From NCBI GenBank assembly GCA_916613615.1, contig OU744726.1, positions 19,967,515-20,031,514 of the forward strand: a DNA stretch of 64,000 bases, written 5' to 3'. Source of the stretch: Steromphala cineraria. Its lineage: Eukaryota; Mollusca; Gastropoda; Trochida; Trochidae. The position numbers and the translations under genes were made by a program. Below the pieces are notes generated by a model, which worked only from the letters and a program-made list of their open reading frames with translations, ran no database searches and had not been told where the DNA came from. Of the stretch, positions 1 to 12,893 are shown piece after piece. Position 1 is the stretch's first letter. Each line of letters begins with the position of its first letter.

Positions 1-651
1 AAAATTAACACCAGAGACAATAATATTATATGTGTATGCTAAAAACCGTTACTTAATATGCCTGTTGGTGTGAAGAAGTCATGAATCGTTTCAAAACAGG
101 AAGACAATCATCGAACATTTATGGTGATACAGTATATTTATGGCAAGAAAATTACTTCCAAATTCCAATTAAAAGCAGGTGGAGTTTTAACGGCAAAGAT
201 ACTATTATTATAGTTTCATTAAGAAAATTACAATTCTATGTTCAATTCAATGGTATGAGCTCAAGCGACCTATATGTAATATAGTATATCAATTAATGTA
301 TGCGTTTAATGGTACCATCAGTTTATCAATTAATGTATGCGCTTTAACATAATTTTACTAAGTATACCATTTTCATGAATTTTATTCTTGGTCCTTTATT
401 ATGATTTCCAAACGTTTATAACGTTGGACTAACGCGCCTCATTGTCTTCTTAAACTCCAAATCACAACTCTCAATTAAAAATGAATAATACTACTATGTA
501 ACAGTCGATACTTCTCGTTCAAATGACACAATAGTTTGTAATCAGTGACACAAACATCTCACGGAATGTCTCATTAGGTCAAAAAAGAAATGCCCATTAA
601 ATGACATTAGTATGGGGTTCAACAAAATAAGGAGTTCTAGAAATGACTTAC
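1..651. other. Intron 2 of GST gene A, no exon seen
   Basis: This stretch lies downstream of the second exon of the leftmost GST gene on the minus strand. I searched it for the three remaining GST exons (the GFYG/GLHG-type exon, the charged helix exon and the LADV-type last exon) and saw none. They probably lie beyond the window. The sequence is AT-rich with no clear repeat family. Confidence 0.5.
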
Positions 652-2790
652 CAAACTCATTAGCCAAATAGTTGACCATTGCCTTACTCTGAAAATACAT
701 CTCTCCATCAATGTTTAGACATGGCAGTTGGCCCATTGGCGTGTCTGTAAACAAACCATTTAAATAATTATATATTTAGGTGATAAAATAACAAGACTTG
801 ATAAACAGAAAAACGAACAAATCACATGTAACGAGTACCAAAATAAAGGATATCGTGCACTGCGAGAATGTGTAAAGATGCATCGTGAATGGTTTCCTAA
901 CATATAACGACAGTTTCTGTTATATATTCTCCAGTTATAAATGAAATGAAATGACATTTTCCGGCACCAGAGTAATAAAAAGCGTAGAAGCAAAGTTAAA
1001 ATTCCTCTGCATCACGCATTTCAAAATATTCTAGTTACAGGCACATCCAGGATAAATAAACAGATTGTCAGATTTAGAGGTGTTTCCAAGTTCTTATTCA
1101 TAAGTTCAATCGCAAAAATGATAAAATTCAGAAATTCGCATTTACATGTTTAAGATTAGAACATGGGCATACATCAATGTATAGATATAACGTGATTTTT
1201 ATTTTCCTTCAGCTGCAGCTACCGGCTACCATCTATAGTGCAGCAGTTGTGTTTCTTTTCATAACTAAGCTTATCATGTTTCCACGGAAACAACGAAAAC
1301 TGAAATTCATTGATAGGTTATACCTTCGAAAAGACACATCTAGGATTTATTGTTGGTCTGTGTATAAAGTTTCATGAAGCTATCACGAAGGATCTCCGGT
1401 CAAAAATATATTGTAGAGTCATTGTTTTATCAATCATGGAAAGACAATCCATAGATCATGGTTGATAGTTTTATACAGTTTGTGAAGCTAACATGTCTTG
1501 TTCTGTCTCAAAAGAAACATCTATGAATGATTATTGATAAGTGTAAACGGTTTAGTGAAACTAACATGTCTTGTTCTAGATATATGCTCCCGACAAAGAA
1601 ATTTGTCAAATTGTCACTGTTTTAGTCATGCTTCCATTGAAACCACAAAAAAAACTTCGTTTGCTTGTTTTACGATAAAAGGCACATCTACGGATCATGC
1701 CTCATAAGTGTATTAATTTTGCTGAAGCTTACATGTTTAGTTTAGGCGAAAATTATGCTCTTGACAAAGTTGTGGGACGGACGGACGGACGGACAGGCAG
1801 AACGAACCCATTTACCCTTACATGTACTTACACTGAAGGCGGGGTATAGATATATATATAGATATATAGTGTACTGGCGTTAACAATATAGCCTACTATA
1901 TACTATTCGATATAGTTTTTACAACTTTGAAACTTAGATTTTGTGCAGCACGTTATATATGCCGCTCTGTGTTAACAAAGGTAAGTAATGTTAGACGTAA
2001 CATAAAGACTTGCCCTTTCACGCCCCATACTCACTGCACATAATGAGCTACTGACATGGTTAATTCAGCCTACTTATCCTACCCAGGGGCGGGTTAACAT
2101 ATATTACACATGTACATGTACAGTGACATCTGACTATAGAGATTAGGCGGTGAGCTATTACTACTACATGTATGCTTACGCTTTAGGGTGTTTCGGTAGG
2201 AAACTTGTCAATGGATATATTGCGATACTAGCATTATACTTCAAGCTTTAGCTAGGACTGGGCTCATTCCTTATGTAAACATTTATATTCATAGATCATA
2301 TTTACACTGGAAATGCCATGTGAATAAATATAATCTACTACTTTAACTAAAGGAAAGTAAACGTCAATGAACAACCATACAACCATACTACATACAAATA
2401 TATTGAAACAGTCGCCTTTTCATGCACATTTACACAATTGTCTGACCTCTTGACATGGTATTGAATATATAATCTTACTTTTATCTCAATGTTTCCTATA
2501 ATAAAGATTGAGATATTTTGTCATAGATGGATGAACCATCACTATAACTAGATAGCGAACTTCTTTAAGAGGTATTTTAGATATAGCGAAAGTTACTCTT
2601 CAACTTTAACGGGAACATTGAAGGTATTTAACGAAAAAAGTAAAAGTGAAACGTTACTTTGTTTGAAAGCAGGCCATGACGTCTGATCGTATCTTTTATC
2701 TTCGAACTTCTGACCAGCTACAACGAAAAGAAGTCGACAAACTTCGGCTCTCCCTCTTCCATTGAAGTAATGCAGGGTGTAGGTAGGCAT
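652..2790 (-). CDS. Sigma-class glutathione S-transferase, gene A (5' part, exons 1-2)
   Basis: Two exons of a cytosolic sigma-class GST, the family that includes haematopoietic prostaglandin D synthase and cephalopod S-crystallins. Exon 1 (2790-2658) starts with MPTYTLHYF; Tyr8 is the expected catalytic tyrosine, followed by the GRGRAE turn. Exon 2 (744-652) holds TPMGQLP (cis-proline loop) and the glutathione-binding QS at residues 63-64, ending in NEFG. Junctions fit: 133 nt leaves phase 1, the acceptor is TTTACAG, and the exon 2 donor GTAAGT leaves phase 1. The all-helical C-terminal domain is missing because the gene runs off the left edge. The intron carries a decayed dispersed repeat. 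It is the most divergent minus-strand copy in exon 2 ([10 protein letters not shown] instead of QSIPIA). Family call is firm; expression is untested. Confidence 0.85.
1177..1856 (-). repeat. Decayed hairpin/CCGT dispersed repeat, minus orientation
   Basis: Read on the minus strand it starts with a TATACCCCGCC-like end near 1850, then a CCGT run (GGAC repeats at 1777-1795), then degenerate tandem units with words such as catgatcc..agatgtgcctttt and tttcc.tggaaac. The same words occur in the better-preserved plus-strand copy at 53525-54550. It sits in intron 1 of GST gene A. Boundaries are approximate on the inner side. Confidence 0.6.
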
Positions 2791-4370
2791 GGTGGCTTAT
2801 CTCTCTTCCAGTGGCAGAATGAGTTGCAGAGAAGGGATTGAGCTCTTTATTGAGGAGAAATGCTGTGTCATTTCTATACAAATCCATAATGTATAGGTAT
2901 CTGAGTTCATTCATCATTTTACCATAGTGTTAGGTGTTCCTTTGTTGTTGGAATGAATTAATCTATTTGTATCCTTCTCTAGCGGACCGTTACGCACTAC
3001 TGATTTGTTTCATGGATAGTGACAAAGGTGTTATTCAAAATAGCATAGTAATAATGGGTTGATTCAAATGTTCTATTCTCTGTTCATCACTAACGTTGGT
3101 ACAAGAGCATTTGGATATGTAAAAGTGTATTAAATGAATACAATGTAAAGTAAATTTTACACCAGTTCTTTATTCCAATTGTAATAAATTTTTTTTTTTT
3201 TTAAGTGAGAGACTATAATAACACATTTTGGATTTATAAATATAAGAGAAAATATGAAATTATGCAGTTTTCTTTACGCGATCAATATTCCGCTTTTGAA
3301 GAAACGAAAATTCATTTCTAGTAAATAATGCTATATGAAGGATTTATCATCTATCTCATCTGATAGGTGTATAGGACATAGTGGTTATATCCATCTAATA
3401 ATGCATGTGCAAACTTGATGAAGTATAGTACTTTCATTATAAGTTTATTACTCAATTTTGTATAAAACGCAAAATCATTTTCCCCAATAACGCGATGTGT
3501 TGGCCAATCGTAGTAATAGTGTAGTAATGATTTATGGAGCAACTTGCTAATAAAGAATGTCCACACATCATGAAGTTGTGCAACTTTCTTATACTATTGA
3601 TCGCATCGTTCAATACCCTGAAGACGGGAGCTAGGAGATTCTATGAAGTCATTGGTGCCTGGGAATGACTGTGCAGTTTTCTATGTTGTATAGATATTAC
3701 TGATCGATGGTCCATGACAACCGTATAACAAGCTGTCACAGGCATTATGCAGATATCCTGAATAAACAAATAGCTAAATCATCATGAAATTCCATTAAAG
3801 TAATCCGGAGTCCATGTTTTCCCTCTAAATTCAAGGCTTGTTGAAATTTTCCCTAATTTGTGTATTTATGAAATGTTTACACTATACGACAAGTAAGAAA
3901 TTGATGCGGAAAATCTATACCTCAAATGATAATTGCATGTCTCAAATTCTAATTTAATAGCAGAGCGGACCTTTTATTCAACATTGTATTGTTTATTCGA
4001 CAATATTTGCTTTCGTTTTTAGGACCAGTTAGTTGATTTGATGATCAATATTCTATGACTTATTAAAGGAAAAACGCGTATTTACCCCCATTGTGTCAAT
4101 ATCATTCTTTGACGAGGGAGCTTTAACGAGTAAGCAAATATATATATTGTATCTGATGCATATCCAGAGAAAATATTGGCGCCTTGCGTTCAAGGCCTCC
4201 TCCATTGTCAATTTTCCGCCGATGCTACAACGTTCTTAACGTGTTGTTTTGAACATCGTAAAAAACAGTTAAAAATCACAACCATATAATCCATTTATTA
4301 CTTTCACACGTTCCAAAAAAATGTCACCTAAAATGAAACAATCAATTTCTACCCAATATTTATAAAAGTC
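2791..4370. other. Intergenic, GST A upstream / GST B downstream
   Basis: No coding exon, RNA gene or repeat family recognised. An AT-rich stretch with a 14-nt T run near 3188. The promoter of GST gene A must lie at its left side; no clear TATA box was identified there. Confidence 0.4.
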
Positions 4371-4376
4371 TTTATT
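4371..4376 (-). terminator. Polyadenylation signal of GST gene B
   Basis: AATAAA on the minus strand, about 150 nt downstream of the gene B stop codon. Confidence 0.6.
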
Positions 4377-4526
4377 TAGATGAGAATACCCTTTTGTTCA
4401 GACGAGCGATTGTAAAAAAACTAATACATCTATAAACATCCAAACAGCGTCTCTCTGCAACGTCTACAGATGGTGCAATGGTTACACATAAAGTTTGGTG
4501 ATGTTCGTACATGTACATTTTGTCTC

Positions 4527-7189
4527 TCAAAACTGGGTTTCGGGCCTCTTGGCTATCCACTTCTTGATCTTGTCGTTATTCTGCACCTTCCCGTAGTTGG
4601 CCTTCAGTTTGGGCATGGAGTCGAGAATGTTTGGTGTTTCTTTCACTAGACCACTCAGGAGGTCAAATGCAACCACATCCGCTAGTGTCAGCTGAAACAG
4701 AACGAACAAAGTCTCAAAGTTCATCAATATGTATATCTAAGACAAGGAAAGTTTAACCGCCGCTAATGGCTGAAATACTACCCAAGCGGAATTAAGCATT
4801 AACTCATTCACTCACTCTATGGATGAACAACTCCAATATGCTACAAAACGGTCTAATGATCGATACAGAAACGTCAATGCTGTCAAATAAAGAAGTTGTT
4901 CATCCATTGAATTTTCCTTGTTTTCCTTATATTATATTAACTTTTTTCTTTATCTGACACTGACCTTTTGTGCTTCTTCTGCCCGTTATTTAGGTGTATT
5001 TCTTTTGAATTCTTCAAAGGCGTTTAGAAAGCTGGTTTAGTGATGAACGACACTCGTTTGTCAAGCAATATTACACCAACTAATAAATACTTTTGAAAAA
5101 TTAAAATTTAGTAAGTTAAGATAATAAGTTATTCATTGAACTTGATGTTTTACACCGTGATCTTCAATACATCGTTGTCTTATCAAACATAAAATAAGAT
5201 CCGATGTGAACTTGTTCACATGAATTTTAACGAAATATGCTTAAATGAGAATTGTAAAAAGGAAGTACATGCATACCTTTTTCGCTACAAAGAATTCATC
5301 AGATGTTTTGGAGAGGTTGCTCTCTAGGATTTTGAGGAACTTTGGAACGGTTTCTTCTTTCAACTTCTTCATCAACTCACCCTGAAACAAAGGAATTAAA
5401 AAGAATCAAAAAGGTCATTGAAATATTTCAGACTGAAAACGGATATAAATACGATAGTTCTGGTAAGTCTTTGTAAATAAACAATGCATATGAGAAATCA
5501 TAAGTAATTTACCTAAACATACCCTTTTAAAATGAAACATGTCATTTATAATTATTTATGTATCACTACTTTCTGATTATGTACATCACCAATAAACACA
5601 TTACAACAAGGAATTTAATATTAATTTACTTAATTAAGATAGCGTTGTTCATGCAGAACAATGATTAGCATTTATATTTCTAATGGTAAATGACACATTT
5701 TAACATCATTATCTCAGAATACAAATGCAAGTCACCTTCTTTGCTTCATCCTTCTCGAAGAAGGCTGTCACCATCTGTTCTCTCAAGTCGCCCACAATAC
5801 CCACAACCTCTAGAATCGCAAGGTTCTCCAGGGCGTTGCTGCCGTAAAACCCTGGAATACAAGTCAATGGAGTGATTATTATCTATCATTAACCCCTGCA
5901 CCCAAACGAGCAAAAAATCAGGCTCAAAACGTATTAGTTCATTTTAATCGGGGGATGGGCTAGGTAGGCTGTTTCTCACGTTTTGGAGAATCATTTGAGG
6001 GTACAGTATCTCTTTGGAAGTCAGTGTATAATAGTATATGATGTTATCTGTTGTAACAGTATTCCGACCTCACATGACTGACTTCAAGAAATGTGATGAT
6101 ATAATTCAATACAATATTACCACATTTCACTAGGCTCTTTTTTTATTTCATCATATTTCAAAAGCACAATGTCTATTTTAATTTTTTTAAAATTAATCAA
6201 TGGGGGGAAATCGGAAGAATATGACAAGGCATCAAGTACATCACAAGAACATTAAATACAACACCATCAATATCAACGTTTTTAAACCTTACACTTACAC
6301 TTTTCTCCAAGTTATCCTCTATACTGATAAAGTCCCTGGACAAGTTACCTGATTATGTAGTCCCTCGGGCATTTTCCATGACACAGCTTCGTTTTGAAAT
6401 GCCCGTGGACCACGTTTTATCCTTTATCCTTAACACTTACCAAACTCCGTTGCCAGGTAAATTGCAATAGGTATACTCTGTGAGAAGAGTTTACCGTCCA
6501 CATCCAGCACGGGTAGCTGGCCACTTGGTGTCTCTGTCAATTGTCAAATAAATAAAATATGAAATTTTTGATTATTAAACAAAGATAATTCAAATTATGA
6601 GATACATCCGAATGAAGAATTATATAGGTAACAATCACATTAAAAATGTTAAAAATGTTAAAATACAGTTCCATTTATAGTCAGTGTCATTTGCCAAATA
6701 CGATAGATAAAAGAACATGATTCGTGCTGATTTTAGACCTTATGTCTATACGTTCATATGTGAATAATAGTTTCTAGAAATGTGCAATATGTATATATGT
6801 ATATATGTATATATGAGTTCTTACACTATCATTCATTTATGCATTTGATTTGAAGACACACATTGAAACGACAATACATTACGTCCGTCGGTTATTTGAA
6901 ATTTAAAGAGTGATATTTGTACATGTAGATAAACTATTATTAAACTATTAAACTATTACTAAATTATAGTGTCTTGAACTTTTACATTAAATTCTAATAT
7001 ACAAAAATGTTTGTTGTTCTAGTTCACTTTTTTCGGTTTTCGATAAATTTACTTACTTGATTTGAAAGGAGGCCACGTCTCCTTGTCGAGTCGAACATCT
7101 TCATATTCAACCCCACCTAGTGCAAATAAATACCGAGCAAGTTCTGCTCTTCCTCTAGCACCGAAATAAATGAGCTTATATTTTGGCAT
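4527..7189 (-). CDS. Sigma-class glutathione S-transferase, gene B (complete, 5 exons)
   Basis: Cytosolic GST of about 203 residues, the usual length for the sigma class. Exons on the minus strand: 7189-7057, 6533-6441, 5851-5736, 5381-5277 and 4691-4527 (TGA). All introns are GT-AG and phases 1,1,0,0 agree. The thioredoxin-like N domain starts MPKYKLIYFGARGRAE with catalytic Tyr8, then TPSGQLPVLDVDG with the cis-proline and QSIPIAIYLA with the glutathione-binding QS at 63-64. The helical C domain begins GFYGSNALENL and ends in LADVVAFDLL and a basic tail KKWIAKRPETQF. Introns contain no obvious transposons, unlike gene C. A TATA box lies 47-55 nt upstream of the ATG and AATAAA follows the stop. 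Expected reaction: conjugation of glutathione to electrophiles, or isomerase activity. The exact substrate cannot be read from sequence. Confidence 0.93.
6787..6815. repeat. ATATGT microsatellite
   Basis: A run of atatgtat units in intron 1 of GST gene B. Confidence 0.7.
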
Positions 7190-7235
7190 CTTCGAGTTAT
7201 TGATCTGAAACGTTGAGAGCCAGAGCTTTAAACCT

Positions 7236-7244
7236 CTTTATATA
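7236..7244 (-). promoter_or_regulatory. TATA box of GST gene B
   Basis: TATATAAAG on the minus strand, about 50 nt upstream of the ATG. This predicts a transcript start near 7210 and a 5' leader of only about 20 nt. A pyrimidine-poor AG at the leader could alternatively be a splice acceptor, but the TATA spacing makes a leader exon unnecessary. Confidence 0.5.
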
Positions 7245-8370
7245 GCACAGTTGGTAGTATGGCAAGGTTGTTTACTCTCTCCTATCATATTCAGCTTAGC
7301 TGTGAAAGAATTCAGGTCATCACTATTGGCCAACCAGGACACCAAGCTATTTTCCTCTTTTTATCTCTTTGTGAATTGGTTGTCAATATTTGATTGCAAT
7401 AGTTGTGTGTAGCAATTGGCATACAAATGTGTTTGACGAAAATATATCAATTTATCATATAATGGAGGGTGTTATCGATGCAATAAAGCTATCTGATAAA
7501 CTTGGTATCCGATTGCCTCAAAATCTGATAAAGATGCAAATTAGGTCAAAACACGAACTATTTTCTTAAAACTCCATGCATGTCATGCGAGTCCTAAAAC
7601 GGTCACTGACCATTGATAACGTCGTCAGGAGTTTTCAGGTTTTGTGTTTTTTATCGAATAAAATATCGTACAAAAGCCGTCAGGGTAAACTTATCACGCA
7701 TTCGTATTTAGGAAATTATAGCTTGGTTATCGAAGCATTTCAAGTTGTTTTCATCGTTCGTTTACAAAATATAACGATATGCAGCTAATTAACAATATCG
7801 ACTATCGAAAAAATATGTGCTTCAATTTTCGTGAATAACATAGGCCTAGATCGCTTTGACCATGTCGGTTACCAACTTATCAGCAAAAACAAATCATATT
7901 CTAGTGATAATACACATTATCTAGTAGCGGAGTAACAAACGCAACAACCTCACCTTCGCAAATAGTCGGCGTTTGGTCTAAGGATACCGTAACTGAACTG
8001 GCGTAACAACAATGACAATGCAGCTTTTCAAAATGCAGTTAGAGTTACTTCCCCTGTTGTAGCGACGTTGACAAGTGGTTCTTACACATTTTGTGTTATA
8101 AAAAAATACAATATTTACTCGTGCGCTGGGAATAATACTGAAAATGTTGATAGATTGTAGAAGACGTTTCTAACACTGTGAAAACAATAGTTTAATGAAG
8201 GAATATTTCTAGACTGTTCACAACTATACATCGCCGACAATACGACCTTCACCTTGGTTTATTGTGAAAGCAATTACTCCGCGAAATCTAGGTCAAACAT
8301 ATTTTAAGTAGGAATTATATTTTCGTTTAAACCCGTCTATTTCAAAATGACATTATATGATAAAGAAAGT
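7245..8370. other. Intergenic upstream of GST gene B
   Basis: No exon, RNA gene or repeat recognised on either strand. Confidence 0.4.
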
Positions 8371-8510
8371 ATTAACCTCGTGTGTTACCGTATCATTAAT
8401 ATCATATAATAGGAATAAAATTATATGTATTTTGCGAGCCTTTGGCGAGCAAAATACAAATTTTATTCCTATTATATGATATTAATGATACGGAAACACA
8501 CTCGGTTAAT
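8371..8510. mobile_element. Foldback (MITE-like) palindrome, 140 bp
   Basis: Left arm 8371-8421 and right arm 8460-8510 are inverse complements over about 51 bp with three mismatches. The spacer, containing TTTGCGAGCC and GGCGAGCAAAATAC, is itself partly palindromic. On RNA this would form one long hairpin. No gene is nearby. Confidence 0.75.
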
Positions 8511-9157
8511 AATCTCTATTTATTGCTCGGTCAGTGCTTTTAATCTACATACTTGCTTTTACTTTTATGTACATGATATTGCCACTTCAATCAACCACAT
8601 ATTCCATTTACTGCATATCATTAGAGCAAATTAACAACATTTAGAACATAAGAGGTAGAAGACTTGCATAACCGGCAACGAACGACTTTATAACGTGCAA
8701 CGAAGATTTACATGTTTATAAAAGTGTACAACTTTACGTGTGGTCTTCTTGTCGAGTTTAGCCTGCTCAAGCAATATTTGGAAAATATAACAGTGACGTC
8801 AAATGATAAATTACAAAAAGTTAAGACAACATGATGAAATGAGCGGGTACCAGTTCCGGACAGCCACATACCTGCATTTCGAAAGAAGTCGGAAGTATAA
8901 AAAAGGACAATCATTTAGGGACAACAAATGAAAAATTCCTGAATGCTAATAAATTATAGTGGTAGTTAACTGAGCCAAGTAATCAACTTGTAAAATATGA
9001 TGATTAATAATTTGCAAACAGTAAATATATTTACACAAACGTACCATATGTACATACATAAACAGAACATTATTAATTGCTTCTACACACAAGTTATCAT
9101 GGTGAAGTTTCAATTATTAATAAAACTCATTTATGCGTTGGGAAGAATGATTTACAA

Positions 9158-10417
9158 ATGCTTGATTGTGTACGCTAAGTACAAACGCTTGATTGTGTAC
9201 GCTAAGTACAAACGCTTGATTGTGTACGCTAAGTACAAACGCTTGATTGTGTACGCTAAGTACAAATGCTTGATTGTGTACGCTAAGTACAAACGCTTGA
9301 TTGTGTACGCTAAGTAAAAACGCTTGATTGTGTACGCTAAGAACAAATGCTTGATTGTGTACGCTAGGTAAAAATGCCTGATTGTGTACGCTAAGTACAA
9401 ACGCTTGATTGTGTACGCTAAGTACAAACGCTTGATTGTGTACGCTAAGTACAAACGCTTGATTGTGTACGCTAAGTACAAACGCTTGATTGTGTACGCT
9501 AAGTACAAATGCTTGATTGTGTACGCTAAGTACAAACGCTTGATTGTGTACGCTAAGTACAAACGCTTGATTGTGTACGCTAAGTACAAATGCTTGATTG
9601 TGTACGCTAAGTACAAACGCTTGATTGTGTACGCTAAGTACAAATGCCTGATTGTGTACGCTAAGTACAAACGCTTGATTGTGTACGCTAAGTACAAACG
9701 CTTGATTGTGTACGCTAAGTACAAACGCTTGATTGTGTACGCTAAGTACAAATGCTTGATTGTGTACGCTAAGTACAAATGCTTGATTGTGTACGCTAAG
9801 TACAAACGCTTGATTGTGTACGCTAAGTACAAACGCTTGATTGTGTACGCTAAGTACAAATGCCTGATTGTGTACGCTAAGTACAAACGCTTGATTGTGT
9901 ACGCTAAGTACAAACGCTTGATTGTGTACGCTAAGTACAAACGCTTGATTGTGTACGCTAAGTACAAATGCTTGATTGTGTACGCTAAGTACAAATGCTT
10001 GATTGTGTACGCTAAGTACAAACGCTTGATTGTGTACGCTAAGAACAAACGCTTGATTGTGTACGCTAAGTAAAAACGCTTGATTGTGTACGCTAAGAAC
10101 AAATGCTTGATTGTGTACGCTAGGTAAAAATGCTTGATTGTGTACGCTAAGTACAAACGCTTGATTGTGTACGCTAAGTACAAACGCTTGATTGTGTACG
10201 CTAAGTACAAACGCTTGATTGTGTACGCTAAGTACAAACGCTTGATTGTGTACGCTAAGTACAAACTACGCTAAGTACAAACGCTTGATTGTGTACGCTA
10301 AGTAAAAATGCCTGATTGTGTACGCTAAGAACAAATGCTTGATTGTATACGCTAGGTAAAAATGCTTGATTGTATACGCTAAGTAAAAATGCTTGATTGT
10401 GTACGCTATGTACATGC
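9158..10417. repeat. 27-bp minisatellite, about 46 units, with higher-order structure
   Basis: The unit is CGCTTGATTGTGTACGCTAAG plus TACAAA, 27 bp. Because 27 is a multiple of three and no frame-breaking stop occurs in two of the frames, the array is open on both strands (LAYTIKRLY on minus, LIVYAKYKR on plus) without a plausible start. Variants are ordered: the block with AAGTAAAAACGC, AAGAACAAATGC and AGGTAAAAATGC recurs at 9312 and 10068, exactly 756 bp or 28 units apart, and AAATGCCTG recurs at 9642 and 9858, 216 bp or 8 units apart. One unit near 10265 lost 11 bp. Much of the variation is ACGC versus ATGC, a CpG transition. Confidence 0.95.
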
Positions 10418-12065
10418 TAAAAATGCAGAGTCATCAGATCCACCCCTCCTTCTGGCCCAGAATATTCGAGGCTGATAAATCGTGGTACGTGCCGGGATGC
10501 ACAGTTAGCGTGAGTCGGCAAGATAAATCAAAATAAATTACAGGTGGGTCAACGAGGTAGATAAAATGAGTCACTAACTGACTTGATATATATTTTGCTC
10601 ATTGCAACATGTCAACGAATTATATTTAGTATTATACAAGTCTCCTTATTAAATGAATCATTATGGATGAACATGTTTTAATTGAAATATACAAATAGTT
10701 TGAAATATGTCTTGATTGGTTGGCTCTTACAAACGAAAAGGTCTACATTCAAAACTCTTTAATGTCTGAACATATCAAAATGAATTTCAAAATTACATCA
10801 AATATATGTAATTTTATGGTACAATACATCCTTTTTGAGTCGACCATTCAATGTTATTAATTTGCATGTTGTATTCTAATTACGCCTTATTCGAAAAATC
10901 CACTCAAAATGTTACCCGTGTTAATTGAGCAAATATGCAATTAGATATGGGACAGGAATATTGATACAGATTCAGGAAACTAAACTTTAAAAAAATATAC
11001 GAAAATTTGTCTGTTATGGGTGTAATGGGATTATCTTTTACTCTGAAGAAAATAAACGTATTTCTACCAGCTAACGTACCCAGAGAGCTCAGAATAGGGT
11101 CAACTTATACGCCGGGTGACAACTAGTCGCCACCAGTATGTGTAAACATCGGGTATATCAACAACTCCATTCAGGAATGTTCCTCAATGTATGCTTTTAG
11201 ATCAAACACACTTCTCATCATGACTCGTCGCAATACCAATAGAAACTGACAGGGGAAATTTACCCTGAATTAATTCTAAACCTGATTCTGAATGGAAAAT
11301 ACCGAGGGGAGGTTCTAGCTTTTTAAATCAACAATGTGAACTCGGCATGTTGAGAAAACAAGTTTCAAAAGTTTTCAGTTTGACAAAATATATACATATA
11401 ATGAATTTGCTTTTACTTTATCATTTGTTGAAATTAATTCAAGAGAGTTTATTTTTTGTATTCACGTATCTAAAACTGTTTCATTTTCTCGAAATTATCA
11501 AATTTTGCTAAAAACTATAAATTTATTGCTATTCGCATCGTTAGAGTGAGATAAAAACTATAAAGTTGTAGTTGTGATCTAAAATTGTAAAATGGCCCCA
11601 GTCAACCTTTCAAATAAAATTTAACATAAATCATTAAAAAACACTTATGACAGAGTGACAAATATCTCTTATTAAACAAAAGCGCCCTGGGCTATTTAGC
11701 CCACCTTGCTGATATCCATGCCTAGATTTATAACACTATATATCAATTATTTCTCAACTTCGTACACTGAGAGCGATATGAAAGAATAATTATTATTAGG
11801 ATCATAGTGTATACCGTAGTTGTGAAAGGTGTGATTATAAGCATAAGTAGGTCACTATAACAAACGCGACATTCCCGTAGTAAACGAGTTTCGTTGTTAC
11901 ACGATAGACTGAATGGGTTTTGTCTGGGGACCTTTACTATAGGAAATGTGTCCTATATCCTGACCTACATAAACCTCGACCATTGTAACCTTCTCAATGA
12001 TTATAGTTGAGTCAGCTAGCTACCTATACGCAACATGTGTAAACCGTAATTTATACACCAATACA
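10418..12065. other. Intergenic, nothing recognised
   Basis: AT-rich sequence between the minisatellite and the foldback at 12075. No exon with splice context or known repeat was seen. Confidence 0.4.
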
Positions 12066-12074
12066 ACTCTGGGC

Positions 12075-12159
12075 CATTCTCGATTATCCAGAGTTTACGT
12101 TCCGATTATATCTCCAGTGAAGATATTATCGGAACGTAAACTCTGGATTATCGAGAATG
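12075..12159. mobile_element. 85-bp foldback element with 9-bp target duplication
   Basis: Ends CATTCTCGAT...ATCGAGAATG with inverted arms of about 31 bp and one mismatch. It is flanked on both sides by the 9-bp direct repeat ACTCTGGGC (12066-12074 and 12160-12168). A 9-bp duplication suggests a Mutator-like (MULE) transposase; that assignment is inference. Terminal CATTCTC is shared with the elements at 20132 and 22070. Confidence 0.85.
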
Positions 12160-12893
12160 ACTCTGGGCTAAAGGAAGAGTAGGCCTATAGCATAACTAGA
12201 TATTATTTGTGTCATGCCATCAGTGCTAGGTGTATGCTAATATTATAGCACGAATGTCGTCAACATAGCATGTAATTCACCCTATATATTTCATTTTTTT
12301 CATATTAAAGGAAACATTTAAGTGAAATTTATTTGTAATGTTTTATATTCCTTAGCCAGAATTGGGCAATATTTTAGCATTTATCGAGATTTATCGCCTT
12401 GAGTACATTTGGAACACAATGTCATACTCGAACACAGACGTAAAAGTATATATTGTTTAAGTAGTGACGTTTCAATTACTAGTAAACGATGAATTGATGG
12501 CTGGGAAGTCTGTGGGACATTTATAATTTCCTTCCTTGGTTACAATACTGTGAAATAGGTACATGTATAATGTTAAACGAATAGAAATGTGTATAATAAA
12601 TAAATAATAACTGTATACATGGTTTCGATCAAAATTATTTATACGACTTATGGTTTTAATAAGACGATTATCTATGTGCTAACTAGAGGTTGAGTTGCAT
12701 ATTCTGCTTGTATCCTATCTAGTATGACAGCAGAATCATCGCACTTTAAAGAAAAATTAAAATAGGATAAAATAGAGTTCATGCCAGATAGATCACCTTG
12801 ATTTATTATCATCTTTATTATAATGATGCAGAGAGCCAAAGACGAGCGAGGCGTAAATCAATTTTTGGATCCAGCAAAAGAACTAAAGTTCTC

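Noticed and set aside
9152..10264. A 370-residue open frame of LAYTIKRLY repeats on minus (and a 229-residue one on plus), looking like a repeat protein or a KR-cleaved peptide precursor
   Set aside because: It is a by-product of a 27-bp period. Both strands are open, there is no ATG or signal peptide, and the changes are CpG transitions rather than coding-like.
9158..10417. CRISPR-like array
   Set aside because: Units are contiguous without unique spacers, and the setting is an animal genome.
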